Assembly: GCF_011761355.1 (NCBI RefSeq)
Contig: NZ_JAASRW010000003.1
Location: forward strand, 767,188 to 831,187
Length of the DNA: 64,000 nt
Direction of reading: 5' to 3'
Origin: Paenibacillus lupini
GTDB taxonomy: Bacteria > Bacillota > Bacilli > Paenibacillales > Paenibacillaceae
Part shown: positions 8,149-16,505 of the stretch, piece by piece
Position numbering within the stretch: the first letter of the stretch is position 1
Layout of the letters: every line of letters begins with the position of its first letter
Program-made: the position numbers and the translations under genes
The notes under the pieces: generated by a model
The model's database searches: none
Told to the model about the DNA's origin: nothing
Seen by the model: only the letters and a program-made list of their open reading frames with translations

Positions 8149-8922
8149 ATGAAGCCAGGGATTCTAGTCATCAGTCATGGTTCGAGGGAAGCAGAATGGG
8201 TTCGGCTGGTCGATGAGGCGGTTACCGCTGCTGCAGCCTCCCCGCTCGTAAGAGGCGTGCCGGTCTATTCTTCTTTTCTCGAAATCGTGGAAGGCCGTTT
8301 GATTCAGGATGGAATTGATGTGTTAGAAGAGCAGGGCGTTACGGATTTATTCGTTCTGCCCTTATTCATTTCGTCAGGCAGCACACATGTCGATGAGATT
8401 GGGCAAGCGTTTGGTCTTCCTCCCGCAGCGGAGCTGGAAGGGGATCTTGGAACCTTCCGGGTGAAGGCGAATGTCCATTACGGTATGCCAATCGATGATG
8501 ATTCTGATATTGCGGAGCTGCTGCTGTCGAATATTAAGTCATTATCTGCCCATCCTGAAACAGAGACGGTTATGCTCATTGCCCATGGCAGCAAGGAGAA
8601 GGTCTTCCATGAACGCTGGCAGCAAGGACTGAATCTGCTCGCGGAACGTCTGAGGAAGCTAGGCGGCTTCGCCCATTCGGCGACAGCTATGCTCCTCCCA
8701 GATCAAGCGGCAGAACAGGTAAGAGCTCTGCAGCAAGAGCGGCCGAATGAAGCGGTTATTGTTGTTCCTTTGTTTTTGAGCAAGGGATATTTTACGAAAA
8801 CGGTTATTCCTACAAGGTTAAAGGGTCTTAATTACCGGTATAACGGGCAGGCGATGCTGCCTCATCCAGCGATCGAACGCTGGCTGGAGCGGCGGATGGC
8901 GGCTTGGCTTCAGGAGAATTAG
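8149..8922 (+). CDS. CbiX/SirB-type sirohydrochlorin chelatase
   Basis: A 257-residue cytoplasmic protein made of two similar CbiX-type halves. The first begins with ISHGSRE (His10) and contains GSTHVDEIG; the second begins with IAHGSKEK near residue 145 and contains VPLFLSKGYFTKTVIP. Enzymes of this class insert cobalt or iron (or nickel) into sirohydrochlorin, in the cobalamin or siroheme pathways. No other tetrapyrrole gene is visible nearby, so the metal cannot be assigned. It begins 4 bases after yerC without a strong Shine-Dalgarno, suggesting translational coupling. Confidence 0.85.
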   Translation: MKPGILVISHGSREAEWVRLVDEAVTAAAASPLVRGVPVYSSFLEIVEGRLIQDGIDVLEEQGVTDLFVLPLFISSGSTHVDEIGQAFGLPPAAELEGDLGTFRVKANVHYGMPIDDDSDIAELLLSNIKSLSAHPETETVMLIAHGSKEKVFHERWQQGLNLLAERLRKLGGFAHSATAMLLPDQAAEQVRALQQERPNEAVIVVPLFLSKGYFTKTVIPTRLKGLNYRYNGQAMLPHPAIERWLERRMAAWLQEN

Positions 8923-8957
8923 ATGACCGTTTTTTGAAAGAAATGGTGGGTTAGTCT

Positions 8958-9872
8958 ATGAAGCGTGCAAGATTGATTTACAACCCGACATCGGGAAGAG
9001 AAGAAATGAAACGGCGTCTCCCGGATATACTGCAGAAGCTCGATCAAGCGGGTATCGAAACGAGCTGCCATGCAACGATTGGGGCGGGTGATGCGACGCT
9101 TGCTGCAGCAGATGCGGCCGATCGTGACTACGATCTGATCATCGCGGCAGGCGGTGATGGTACAATTTATGAAGTTATTAACGGGCTTGCGAATAAGCCA
9201 AACAGGCCGCCTCTTGGTATTTTACCACTTGGAACAACCAATGATTTCGCCCGTGCAATGGGTATCCCGAAGCATTGGGAATATGCTTGTGACCTCATTA
9301 TTCAGAATTACACACGGGCAATCGATGTTGGTCAGGCTAATGATCGTTATTTCATTAATATTGCAGGGGGAGGCTCGCTCACCGAGCTGACCTATGATGT
9401 GCCGATCAAGCTGAAGACGATGATTGGGCAGCTTGCGTATTATTTGAAAGGGTTAGAGAAAATGACCCGGCTCAGTCCAACAGAGTTAGTCATCGAAGCA
9501 GAAGGTGTAGGCAAATTCCATGAGGAATTTATGCTCTTCCTGATCTGTAACAGTAACTCCGTTGGTGGATTCGAGAAGCTGGCGCCGGAATCCAAGCTGG
9601 ATGACGGATTGTTTGACGTTGTGCTGCTTAAGAAATGTAACCTCGCCGAGTTTATCCGGATCGCTACACTTGCTCTTCGTGGTGAGCATCTGAATGATTC
9701 CCATGTCATTCATTTCCGGACCAATAAGATTAAGGTGACCTCACCAAGCTACGTCCAAATTAACTTGGACGGCGAATATGGCGGTACGCTGCCGTTTACG
9801 TTCTCGGTATTGCCTTCGCATCTGCGAATTTTTGCCGATGAGCTTGGCGAAGCAACTTATCGTCATCGTTAA
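8958..9872 (+). CDS. dgkB: diacylglycerol kinase family lipid kinase
   Basis: A 304-residue soluble lipid kinase of the DgkB/YegS type. The N-terminal nucleotide-binding motif is AGGDGTIYEVINGL (GGDGT at residues 65-69), followed by LGILPLGTTNDFARAMG, and the C-terminal beta-sandwich contains QINLDGEYGG. DgkB phosphorylates diacylglycerol at the inner face of the membrane, returning it to phosphatidic acid during lipoteichoic acid turnover. In B. subtilis dgkB (yerQ) directly precedes yefA/rlmCD, and the same order is kept here. A terminator follows. Confidence 0.92.
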   Translation: MKRARLIYNPTSGREEMKRRLPDILQKLDQAGIETSCHATIGAGDATLAAADAADRDYDLIIAAGGDGTIYEVINGLANKPNRPPLGILPLGTTNDFARAMGIPKHWEYACDLIIQNYTRAIDVGQANDRYFINIAGGGSLTELTYDVPIKLKTMIGQLAYYLKGLEKMTRLSPTELVIEAEGVGKFHEEFMLFLICNSNSVGGFEKLAPESKLDDGLFDVVLLKKCNLAEFIRIATLALRGEHLNDSHVIHFRTNKIKVTSPSYVQINLDGEYGGTLPFTFSVLPSHLRIFADELGEATYRHR

Positions 9873-9882
9873 GAGACAAGAG

Positions 9883-9930
9883 TAAACCTCTATTGGCAGG
9901 CTTTGTGCATGCCTTGGAGGTTTATTTCTT
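9883..9930 (+). terminator. terminator after dgkB
   Basis: TAAACCTC (9883-9890) pairs with GAGGTTTA (9917-9924) with further inner pairing, followed by TTTCTTTTT. Confidence 0.75.
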
Positions 9931-9931
9931 T

Positions 9932-9960
9932 TTGCAGATGCATTACACTATAGGGATAAT
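9932..9960 (+). promoter_or_regulatory. probable sigma-A promoter of rlmCD
   Basis: TTGCAG (9932-9937) and GATAAT (9955-9960) are separated by 17 bases, directly upstream of rlmCD and directly after the dgkB terminator. Confidence 0.5.
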
Positions 9961-9984
9961 AGCATGAGGAAGCGGAGAGCAATA

Positions 9985-11502
9985 ATGAATAGAAATCAAT
10001 CGCGTAATGCGGGTTCGAATAGAAAAGGCAAGTCGCAGTCTTCTGCCGGTGGCCGGAATAATGGACGAGCAAGAGGTGGTGCTCAGGCTGCTGCGGTAGT
10101 AGATGCACCTGTGCAAAAAAACGATGAGGTTGTTGTTGATATCATCGGCTTAACTCATGACGGAGAAGGGGTAGGCCGAGCTGATGGCTTTACCCTTTTC
10201 ATCCAAGGAGCTCTGCCAGGTGAGCGAGTACGAGCGAAAGTGATGAAGGTGAAGAAAACTTTCGGCTACGCTCGGCTTCAAGAGCTGCTGGATGCAAGCG
10301 CGGACCGCATTGTACCGGTATGCGGTATTTATGACAAATGCGGTGGCTGCCAGCTTCAGCATATGAATTATGATGCGCAGTTGAGCTGGAAACGCCAGCA
10401 TGTCATTGATGCGCTGGAGCGGATCGGTAAGCTGACGATTGGGGGCGATGATAAAGAAGGCGTTGTGGTTCATCCGACGGTAGGGATGACTGAGCCTTGG
10501 CGCTATCGCAATAAGGCGCAGGTGCCAATCGGAGCGGGAGTATCCGCTAGCGGCAGCCAGGAGCTGATTGCAGGCTTTTATGCCAAAGGTAGTCACCGAA
10601 TCATTGATACGGATGAATGCCATATCCAGCATGACCGGAATGACGAGGTTGTCCGGATTGTGAAGACAATCGGCAGAGAGCTTGGTGTGTCGGTTTATGA
10701 TGAAGAGTCCGGTCAAGGACTGCTTCGCCATGTGATGACGCGGACTGGATTTGTGAGCGGCGAGATTATGATCGTGCTTGTGACAAACGGCCGGAAGCTG
10801 CCACAGGCTGAACAATGGGTAGAGCGTATTCGCACCGCGCTGCCTGAAGTGAAGAGCATCGTGCAGAACGTAAACACACGTGATACAAACGTGATCTTTG
10901 GTGATGAGACCAAGGTATTATGGGGCAGCGAAGTTATTTATGATGAGCTGGATGGTATCCGTTTCGCGATATCGGCCCGTTCGTTCTATCAGGTAAACCC
11001 GGCTCAGACAGTGGAGCTATACCGCAAAGCAGTAGACTATGCACAGCTGACTGGTACAGAATCAGTGATTGATGCTTATTGCGGCATCGGGACGATTTCG
11101 CTGTTCCTCGCGCGCAAAGCTGGACGCGTCTACGGTGTAGAGATCGTGCCCGAGGCTATCGAGGATGCGAAACGCAATGCTAAGCTGAACGACATTACGA
11201 ATGCCTCATTTGAAGCTGGTCCTGCGGAAGTGGTAATCCCACGCTGGCGTGAAGAGGGGATTATCCCCGATGTTATCGTAGTTGATCCGCCGCGCAAAGG
11301 CTGCGACCCAGCACTTCTCGACACAATTCTGGCTATGCAGCCGGAGCGGGTTGTATATGTAAGCTGCAATCCTTCGACGCTGGCGCGTGATCTTCAGACC
11401 TTAGAAGAAGGCGGATATAAGACGGTGGAAGTGACGCCGGTTGATATGTTCCCTTGGACGAGTCATGTGGAAAGTGTTGTTTGGATGGAAAAACGAAAAT
11501 AA
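9985..11502 (+). CDS. rlmCD: 23S rRNA (uracil-C5)-methyltransferase, RlmD/TrmA family
   Basis: A 505-residue SAM-dependent RNA methyltransferase. Order of parts: a basic, disordered N-terminus (residues 1-40), TRAM domain (about 46-105), an iron-sulfur cluster motif with Cys113, Cys119 and Cys122 (CGIYDKCGGCQLQ), and a Rossmann domain with the SAM motif DAYCGIGTISLFLA and the catalytic cysteine motif YVSCNPSTLARDL. The single Bacillus homologue (YefA) methylates two uridines of 23S rRNA. I chose ATG 9985 over the in-frame ATG 9964 because GGAG at 9974-9977 is 7 bases from it. The basic N-terminal extension is longer than in many homologues. Confidence 0.92.
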   Translation: MNRNQSRNAGSNRKGKSQSSAGGRNNGRARGGAQAAAVVDAPVQKNDEVVVDIIGLTHDGEGVGRADGFTLFIQGALPGERVRAKVMKVKKTFGYARLQELLDASADRIVPVCGIYDKCGGCQLQHMNYDAQLSWKRQHVIDALERIGKLTIGGDDKEGVVVHPTVGMTEPWRYRNKAQVPIGAGVSASGSQELIAGFYAKGSHRIIDTDECHIQHDRNDEVVRIVKTIGRELGVSVYDEESGQGLLRHVMTRTGFVSGEIMIVLVTNGRKLPQAEQWVERIRTALPEVKSIVQNVNTRDTNVIFGDETKVLWGSEVIYDELDGIRFAISARSFYQVNPAQTVELYRKAVDYAQLTGTESVIDAYCGIGTISLFLARKAGRVYGVEIVPEAIEDAKRNAKLNDITNASFEAGPAEVVIPRWREEGIIPDVIVVDPPRKGCDPALLDTILAMQPERVVYVSCNPSTLARDLQTLEEGGYKTVEVTPVDMFPWTSHVESVVWMEKRK

Positions 11503-11510
11503 TTATAAAA

Positions 11511-11550
11511 GGGCTATCCTAAAGTCATTGCTATAGACTTAGGATAGCCC
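11511..11550. terminator. bidirectional terminator between rlmCD and the NADPH reductase
   Basis: GGGCTATCCT (11511-11520) pairs exactly with AGGATAGCCC (11541-11550), extended inward by AAGTC/GACTT. It fills the 55-base gap between convergent genes. Confidence 0.85.
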
Positions 11551-11557
11551 TGTTGTA

Positions 11558-12091
11558 TTATTGTTGATACTTCAGGATATAGGTGATATATTCCCTAGCA
11601 CTTTCATTGATTTCCTCATTGCTTGCTTGGAATGAAGACCCAAAGACAGAATGATAGGGCAATGCGATTGCTCCAACATGTGCCGCGCTAGCTTTGAAAG
11701 GTGCAATCACTTCATCCACGGTAAAAGAAACGGAGCCCTCCGGCGTGTAATTCTGCTTCTTATCACCTATGGACATGGCAAGCCCTAGCTTTTTCCCATT
11801 CAGCTTATCGCCTTTTGATCCGTATGCCCACCCGTAAGTAAACACATCGTCGAACCATTTTTTCAATAGCGGCGGATAACTGTACCAATACAAAGGGAAT
11901 TGAAAGATGACATGGTCATAGGCTTCTAATAATCTCTGCTCCCTAGGAACATCAATATTCCAATCCGGATATTCTTTGTAAATCTCATGGATGGTGATAT
12001 CGTTTGGATATAGAATCAGTTCTTCTTTCCATCGCTGGTTTACTCTTGAAACCTCCAGGTTCGGGTGTGCCAAAATAATTAATGTTTTCAT
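11558..12091 (-). CDS. NAD(P)H-dependent flavin oxidoreductase (quinone reductase type)
   Basis: A 177-residue flavodoxin-like reductase of the NQO/KefF/YwrO group. It opens with the FMN/FAD-binding strand-loop LIILAHPNLEVSRVN, and contains HVIFQFPLYWYSYPPLLKKWFDDVF near residues 87-111, the most conserved stretch of the family (here quoted in part by position). Such enzymes carry out two-electron reduction of quinones or electrophiles. It is divergent from an HxlR-type regulator across a 213-base gap, the usual arrangement for a repressor controlling a stress-induced reductase. Confidence 0.88.
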   Translation of the reverse strand: MKTLIILAHPNLEVSRVNQRWKEELILYPNDITIHEIYKEYPDWNIDVPREQRLLEAYDHVIFQFPLYWYSYPPLLKKWFDDVFTYGWAYGSKGDKLNGKKLGLAMSIGDKKQNYTPEGSVSFTVDEVIAPFKASAAHVGAIALPYHSVFGSSFQASNEEINESAREYITYILKYQQ

Positions 12092-12304
12092 GATGAAAAC
12101 TTCCTTTCCTAGGCCTATAATGAAGAGTAATCTCTAGAATGCCTTGTTTGAATATCATCATTATTGCGCCGATTTCACTAAATGAAAATACACACAATAA
12201 AGTAAGATAGTTACCTCAAAGTAAGTACTGGACTCTATAAAAAAGCCATGCGACAATAAAGGTTTCGACCGGCTCTTTGATCAGCATAAACGAGGTGTTA
12301 TTCA

Positions 12305-12670
12305 ATGAAACAATATAACCTGGGTATTGAAGCAACGCTGGAGATACTTGGTGGAAAATGGAAAACACTCATTATCTGCTTGTTAATGAGCGGTGTGAAG
12401 AGAACAAGTGAATTGCAGCGCAATATTCAAGGCATCTCGCAAAAGGTATTGATTCAGCAGCTTCGCGAGCTTGAGAAGGATGGACTCGTGAGCAGATATG
12501 TATACCAGCAAATGCCGCCTAAGGTCGAATACAGCCTCACGGAATATGGTATTACAGCGAATAAAATCGTTGATGTGATGTGTTCTTGGGGAAGAGAGAA
12601 TATTAAAATGAGACAGCTGCAGGGAGAAGAGATTACCTTGCTGGAGGATGAGTCACCAGAGAGTAAATAG
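12305..12670 (+). CDS. HxlR family winged-helix regulator
   Basis: A 121-residue regulator of the HxlR/MarR-like family. Diagnostic features are LEILGGKWKTLIICLL near residue 12, GISQKVLIQQLRELEKDGL in the recognition helix region, and PPKVEYSLTEYG in the wing. HxlR proteins often sense electrophiles or quinones through a cysteine near the N-terminus. The usual N-terminal CP motif is absent here, the nearest cysteine being in IICLL near residue 25. Divergent position suggests it controls the neighbouring NAD(P)H reductase. This target is an inference. Confidence 0.88.
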   Translation: MKQYNLGIEATLEILGGKWKTLIICLLMSGVKRTSELQRNIQGISQKVLIQQLRELEKDGLVSRYVYQQMPPKVEYSLTEYGITANKIVDVMCSWGRENIKMRQLQGEEITLLEDESPESK

Positions 12671-12686
12671 GTTAACTGAAGACGAA

Positions 12687-12727
12687 TACCCTGAAGACTG
12701 TTGAACTAGCAGCTTCAGGGTATTTTT
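12687..12727 (+). terminator. terminator after hxlR-like gene
   Basis: TACCCTGAAG (from 12687) pairs with CTTCAGGGTA (to 12722), followed by TTTTT. Confidence 0.85.
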
Positions 12728-12827
12728 AAGTTTAAGTTTGATTTAAGAATAGTACTTTATGATTCAAATATGCCAAGGCGAGATCAAGTGATTCAGATAA
12801 ACAAAGGATAAAAAGGAGTGTTCATTT

Positions 12828-14096
12828 ATGAAAAAAACGAGGGTTAATAACATAAGTGCGATTACTTTAGCTCTATTACTTAGCGTAACTGCGGTGGGAT
12901 GCTCTAAGGCACAAGTCAGCAGCGAGAATGCTGCTGCTACTTCAACTGTAGCCCAATCAACTCCCACTCAATCAGAAACTAGTCCATCAGCAAGTAATAC
13001 AGGGACATCAACTGGAACTGGAACGTCAGCAGCTGACACTACCGCTCTAGATACATCGGAGCTATTCAGTGACCGGGATCTCGAACAGTCTGTAGATCTT
13101 TCAGCGGCCACACAAATTCAATTGGAAAACGATAAAGATGTGACGCTGAATACAGAAGGTGTATATGTCTTAAGCGGCGAGGTGAGTAATGTAACAGTTA
13201 CGGTCGAAGCTCCTGAGGATGCCAAAGTTCAAATCGTCCTTAATGACGCCAGCATAACGAATGAAGATGCACCAGCCATTTATGTGAAAGCTGCGGATAA
13301 AGTATTCATTACAACGACAGACAGTGAGAACCACATGGAGGTTTCCGGAAGCTATGTGGCGGATGGAGATACTAATCTGGATGCCGTTATTTTCTCAAGA
13401 GCAGATCTGACCCTGAATGGAGTTGGTACACTAGGAATTGTATCTAGTGAAGGGAATGGCATTTCCTCCAAGGATGATCTTAAAATTACAGGAGGAGACT
13501 ATAACATCCAATCCTCTGCAGATGCATTAGAGGCTAATGATGCAATCCTTATCAATAATGGATCAATTACAATAGATTCTGATAAGGATGCTTTGCACAG
13601 CGAGAACGAAGAGGATGCTTCCCTGGGGTATATCTATATTAAAAATGGCACTTTAAATATCACGGCTGCTGATGATGCAATCCGCGGTAACAGCATGGTT
13701 CAGATTGATGGCGGCACCATTAATATTAAGACAAGTGAAGAAGGCATCGAGGCAAACTATATTAAAATAAACGATGGTCAAATCACCTTGTATGCGAACA
13801 ATGATGGTATAAATGCCTCACCAAAAGTCAATTCTGATGTGGCGATTGAAGTGAATGGCGGTACGATTGAAGTAAGTATGGCTAGCGGTGATACGGACGC
13901 ATTTGATTCAAACGGTGATCTCTATATTAATGGAGGTACCATTAATGTGGAAGCAACTTCCGCTTTTGACTCGGATGGAACAGCTCAATTAAACGGCGGA
14001 GATGTTACGGTCAATGGAGAAAAGATTACTGAAATTACCCAATCACGCGGTGGTGGAGGCCGAGGGGGAGCAGGCGGCGGTAAAGGCATGCGCTAA
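12828..14096 (+). CDS. carbohydrate-binding (Cthe_2159-type) beta-helix lipoprotein
   Basis: A 422-residue exported lipoprotein. The signal ends in a lipobox TAVGCSKA (Cys near residue 25), followed by a Ser/Thr-rich linker to about residue 68. The rest is a right-handed beta-helix of short repeats of the type GGTINIKTSEEGIEAN and INGGTINVEATSAFDSDG, matching the carbohydrate-binding domain family typified by Cthe_2159, a polysaccharide-binding pectate-lyase-like fold. Many Asp and Asn residues at turns suggest calcium sites. The C-terminus is a Gly-rich tail (RGGGGRGGAGGGKGMR). It is a single-gene unit with its own terminator, two genes before a xylanase, consistent with a role in plant cell-wall attachment. 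Confidence 0.82.
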   Translation: MKKTRVNNISAITLALLLSVTAVGCSKAQVSSENAAATSTVAQSTPTQSETSPSASNTGTSTGTGTSAADTTALDTSELFSDRDLEQSVDLSAATQIQLENDKDVTLNTEGVYVLSGEVSNVTVTVEAPEDAKVQIVLNDASITNEDAPAIYVKAADKVFITTTDSENHMEVSGSYVADGDTNLDAVIFSRADLTLNGVGTLGIVSSEGNGISSKDDLKITGGDYNIQSSADALEANDAILINNGSITIDSDKDALHSENEEDASLGYIYIKNGTLNITAADDAIRGNSMVQIDGGTINIKTSEEGIEANYIKINDGQITLYANNDGINASPKVNSDVAIEVNGGTIEVSMASGDTDAFDSNGDLYINGGTINVEATSAFDSDGTAQLNGGDVTVNGEKITEITQSRGGGGRGGAGGGKGMR

Positions 14097-14107
14097 TAGA
14101 CACAACA

Positions 14108-14148
14108 AACCTTCAGTTCGCTTAACAGCGGAGTGAAGGTTTTTTTAT
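14108..14148 (+). terminator. terminator after the beta-helix lipoprotein gene
   Basis: AACCTTCA (14108-14115) pairs with TGAAGGTT (14134-14141), followed by a run of T. Confidence 0.82.
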
Positions 14149-14228
14149 GCCAAGCGCCGTCCTACTTTTTGCGAAAGTTGAAATTACTTAAGAAATTAGG
14201 GATAGACCTTTAATCTGTTCCGTATCCA

Positions 14229-14242
14229 TGAAAGCGTTTTCC
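14229..14242 (+). promoter_or_regulatory. cre-like site upstream of the xylanase gene
   Basis: TGAAAGCGTTTTCC matches the catabolite-responsive element consensus TGWAANCGNTNWCA at 13 of 14 positions (last base C instead of A). It is 149 bases before the xylanase start. CcpA repression of a xylanase by preferred sugars is well known in Bacillus; control here is inferred. Confidence 0.55.
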
Positions 14243-14390
14243 TTCTATAATCTTGTCAGAGAGGAGGTTACAGTAAGAAATTGGTAGATGGAAATGAGGA
14301 ATAATTACAGTACTGCAGCTAGAATCAAACGGAAATAAATGATTCAAGTAGTATGTAAGTCCAATCAAACCAAATTCTAGGAGGTAGATT

Positions 14391-15026
14391 ATGTTTAAAA
14401 TTAAAAAGAAAATCGCGGTAACCTTACTTGCAGCTTCTATGAGCATTGGCTTGTTTGCAGCTTCGGCAAATGCAGCAACAGACTACTGGCAAAATTGGAC
14501 AGATGGCGGCGGTACCGTAAATGCTACCAATGGATCTGGCGGGAATTACAGCGTTTCATGGTCAAATACAGGGAATTTTGTTGTTGGTAAAGGCTGGGGT
14601 ACTGGATCAGCTTCCCGCGTTATTAATTATAATGCAGGAGTATTTGCGCCAAGCGGCAACGGATACTTAACGCTTTACGGATGGACAAGAAACTCCCTTA
14701 TCGAATATTATGTTGTCGATAGCTGGGGTACTTACAGACCTACTGGATCATTCAAAGGCACTGTAAGCAGCGATGGCGGCACTTATGATATCTATACAAC
14801 TCAACGGGTTAACCAACCTTCCATTGATGGAACGGCAACCTTCACTCAGTTCTGGAGTGTTCGTCAGTCGAAGAGAGCGACAGGCAGCAACGTTGCAATC
14901 ACATTCAGCAACCATGTTAACGCTTGGAAGAGCAAGGGAATGAATCTGGGAAGCAGCTGGTCATACCAAGTACTCGCAACTGAAGGCTACCAAAGCAGCG
15001 GCAGCTCTAACGTAACGGTGTGGTAA
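14391..15026 (+). CDS. xynA: secreted GH11 endo-1,4-beta-xylanase
   Basis: A 211-residue secreted xylanase with a typical 28-residue signal peptide (ending SANAAT) and a single GH11 jelly-roll catalytic domain, the usual length for the family. The catalytic nucleophile glutamate is in [11 protein letters not shown] and the acid/base glutamate in [14 protein letters not shown]. Other hallmarks are [16 protein letters not shown] at the mature start and [17 protein letters not shown] with the thumb segment. It cleaves internal xylan bonds outside the cell and carries no CBM. A strong Shine-Dalgarno (TAGGAGGT) precedes the ATG. A cre-like site suggests catabolite repression. Confidence 0.96.
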   Translation: MFKIKKKIAVTLLAASMSIGLFAASANAATDYWQNWTDGGGTVNATNGSGGNYSVSWSNTGNFVVGKGWGTGSASRVINYNAGVFAPSGNGYLTLYGWTRNSLIEYYVVDSWGTYRPTGSFKGTVSSDGGTYDIYTTQRVNQPSIDGTATFTQFWSVRQSKRATGSNVAITFSNHVNAWKSKGMNLGSSWSYQVLATEGYQSSGSSNVTVW

Positions 15027-15047
15027 TATAATCATTTGATAAAAATA

Positions 15048-15076
15048 GGGCCTGCCGGTCTCACAGCCGGCGGCCT
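15048..15076 (+). terminator. GC-rich hairpin after xynA
   Basis: GGCC-TG-CCGG pairs with CCGG-C-GGCC (15049-15075), 22 bases after the xylanase stop. It lacks a U tract, so it may attenuate readthrough or stabilise the xylanase mRNA 3' end rather than terminate fully. Confidence 0.5.
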
Positions 15077-15104
15077 TATGAATTTTAAAGGAGATCAAAA
15101 AACA

Positions 15105-16022
15105 ATGAGAAAGCCAATCCTATTCCTTCTGATAGCTGCAATGGTTATGATTAGCGCTTGCTCGCAAGATAAGCCCGGCAAGACGGGGCAGACGGAAAGT
15201 AAGGAAAGTCCCGTGGCGACTAGTACTGGCACGACTGACAAGACAGAAAAGACGGACAAGATGACCAACTTTGTGTTGGTCAAAGGCGGTATTTTTAAAA
15301 ATACAAAATCTAATTACTATGGACTAAATGGAACGCTATCTAATTTTTATATGGGTAAATATGAAGTGACTCAAAAAGAGTGGACCGAGGTCATGGGAAC
15401 TAATCCCTCACAGTTCAAAGGCGATGATCTGCCGGTAGAGATGGTGAGCTGGTACGACGTCATTGAGTATTGTAATAATAGGAGTATTAAAGAGGGTTAT
15501 AAACCGTTTTATAACATAGATAAGAATAGGAAAGACCCGAATAATAAGAGTGAAAATGATGATATAAAATGGATAATTACAGTCAACACAGAAGCTAATG
15601 GTTACCGATTGCCAACAGAAGCAGAATGGGAGTATGCCGCAGGCGGCGGTCAGATGAGCAAGAGCTACACGTACAGCGGAAGTAATAATCCCGATGAAGT
15701 AGAATGGTATTGGAGAAATGCTGGGGTAAAGGCGTTGTCTGGGGATTGGAACTGGCCAGCAATTGAGAACAACCATGTTCAGACCAAACCCGTTGGTGGT
15801 AAGACACCAAACGAGATTGGACTCTACGATATGTCAGGTAACGTTAGGGAATGGTGCTGGAACTGGTACGGAGACTTGAATAGCGATAGTGGCTCTTTAC
15901 GGGTTGTTAAGGGTGGCGGCTGGATTGGTGACATTAGCAGCAGTGAGACAGCTTTTCGAGGAAAGTTTGAGGCGAATGGCTTTGGTCCCGATCAAGGTTT
16001 TCGTGTGACTCGGAATGGCTAA
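15105..16022 (+). CDS. SUMF1/formylglycine-generating-enzyme-like lipoprotein
   Basis: A 305-residue exported lipoprotein. Lipobox ISAC (Cys about residue 20) is followed by a Lys/Thr-rich linker and one FGE-sulfatase (SUMF1) domain. Family motifs are EVTQKEWTEVMGTNPS, GYRLPTEAEWEYAAGGG, GLYDMSGNVREWCWNWYG, VVKGGGW and GFRVTR. Most bacterial proteins of this type outside the aerobic sulfatase pathway are binding or scaffold proteins with no formylglycine-generating activity; no sulfatase gene is near. I chose ATG 15105 (AAGGAG upstream, and a proper signal peptide) over the in-frame ATG 15036. It follows the xylanase by 78 bases across a hairpin. Confidence 0.88.
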   Translation: MRKPILFLLIAAMVMISACSQDKPGKTGQTESKESPVATSTGTTDKTEKTDKMTNFVLVKGGIFKNTKSNYYGLNGTLSNFYMGKYEVTQKEWTEVMGTNPSQFKGDDLPVEMVSWYDVIEYCNNRSIKEGYKPFYNIDKNRKDPNNKSENDDIKWIITVNTEANGYRLPTEAEWEYAAGGGQMSKSYTYSGSNNPDEVEWYWRNAGVKALSGDWNWPAIENNHVQTKPVGGKTPNEIGLYDMSGNVREWCWNWYGDLNSDSGSLRVVKGGGWIGDISSSETAFRGKFEANGFGPDQGFRVTRNG

Positions 16023-16088
16023 AAGGGAAATTGGCATAGTGACTAGAGGCACGGAATTATTCTGTGTCTCTTTGTATTTATTTACAAG

Positions 16089-16131
16089 AACAACCTTAGC
16101 TCGGCGATTAACCGAACTAAGGTTGTTTCGT
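16089..16131. terminator. terminator between the SUMF1 gene and the M28 remnant
   Basis: AACAACCTTAG (16089-16099) pairs with CTAAGGTTGTT (16117-16127), with inner CTCGG/CCGA pairing and a T-rich flank. Confidence 0.8.
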
Positions 16132-16186
16132 TTATTGTGGATATAGAAGGTTGTTCAGCATGACCGCATCTTCCGCTCGGGCCGTG

Positions 16187-16478
16187 TTAGCAGCGAACGT
16201 ACAGCAGACGTGTGAAGGAGCCGAGATGCTCTTCGATGCGTCCGGGATAGTTTGTGTCAATGTAATCGATTGTGTCTTTTGGCGTATGCCAGATCTCGCC
16301 GTCTTTTTCCGTTTGTGTGTAACCGTCCATCTCGCCAAGCTCCCAGTTAGTCGCTTCCAAGTACCCGTAAGGAATTCCGGCATATTTAAAAGCAACATGG
16401 TCGCTGGCATCGATCGTCGTTCCCGCCGGATACTTGAATTGCTGAATTAATTCATGTAATTTTATGGATGGGAATTGC
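16187..16478 (-). pseudogene. C-terminal fragment of an M28-type aminopeptidase
   Basis: Reading the minus strand from about 16478 to a TAA at 16187-16189 gives one open frame with no start codon, beginning after an in-frame stop. It contains GTTIDASDHVAFKYAGIP, LEATNWELGEMDGYTQTEK, GEIWHTPKDTIDYIDT and ends GRIEEHLGSFTRLLYVRC. These are the closing segment of secreted M28 (YwaD/aminopeptidase-type) metallopeptidases; the histidine in GEIWHTPKD corresponds to the last zinc ligand. About 95 residues remain of an enzyme normally 400 or more residues long. The N-terminal part is not in the window; the DUF6882-like pseudogene begins right after the break. Confidence 0.75.
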
Positions 16479-16505
16479 TATTTAAATATATTAAGAGGTG
16501 GAAGA

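Noticed and set aside
10150-10815. Long minus-strand frame (221 codons) inside rlmCD
   Set aside because: It lies opposite a clear TRAM/methyltransferase gene, has no recognisable motif and no ribosome site; it is a shadow of that gene.
15036-15104. N-terminal extension of the SUMF1 lipoprotein (in-frame ATG at 15036)
   Set aside because: It would bury the signal peptide and lacks a ribosome site; ATG 15105 has AAGGAG and gives a lipobox at residue 20.
16132-16410. Minus-strand frame with an ATG over the M28 remnant
   Set aside because: It is in a different frame from the M28 motifs; the true coding remnant has no start codon and ends at 16187.
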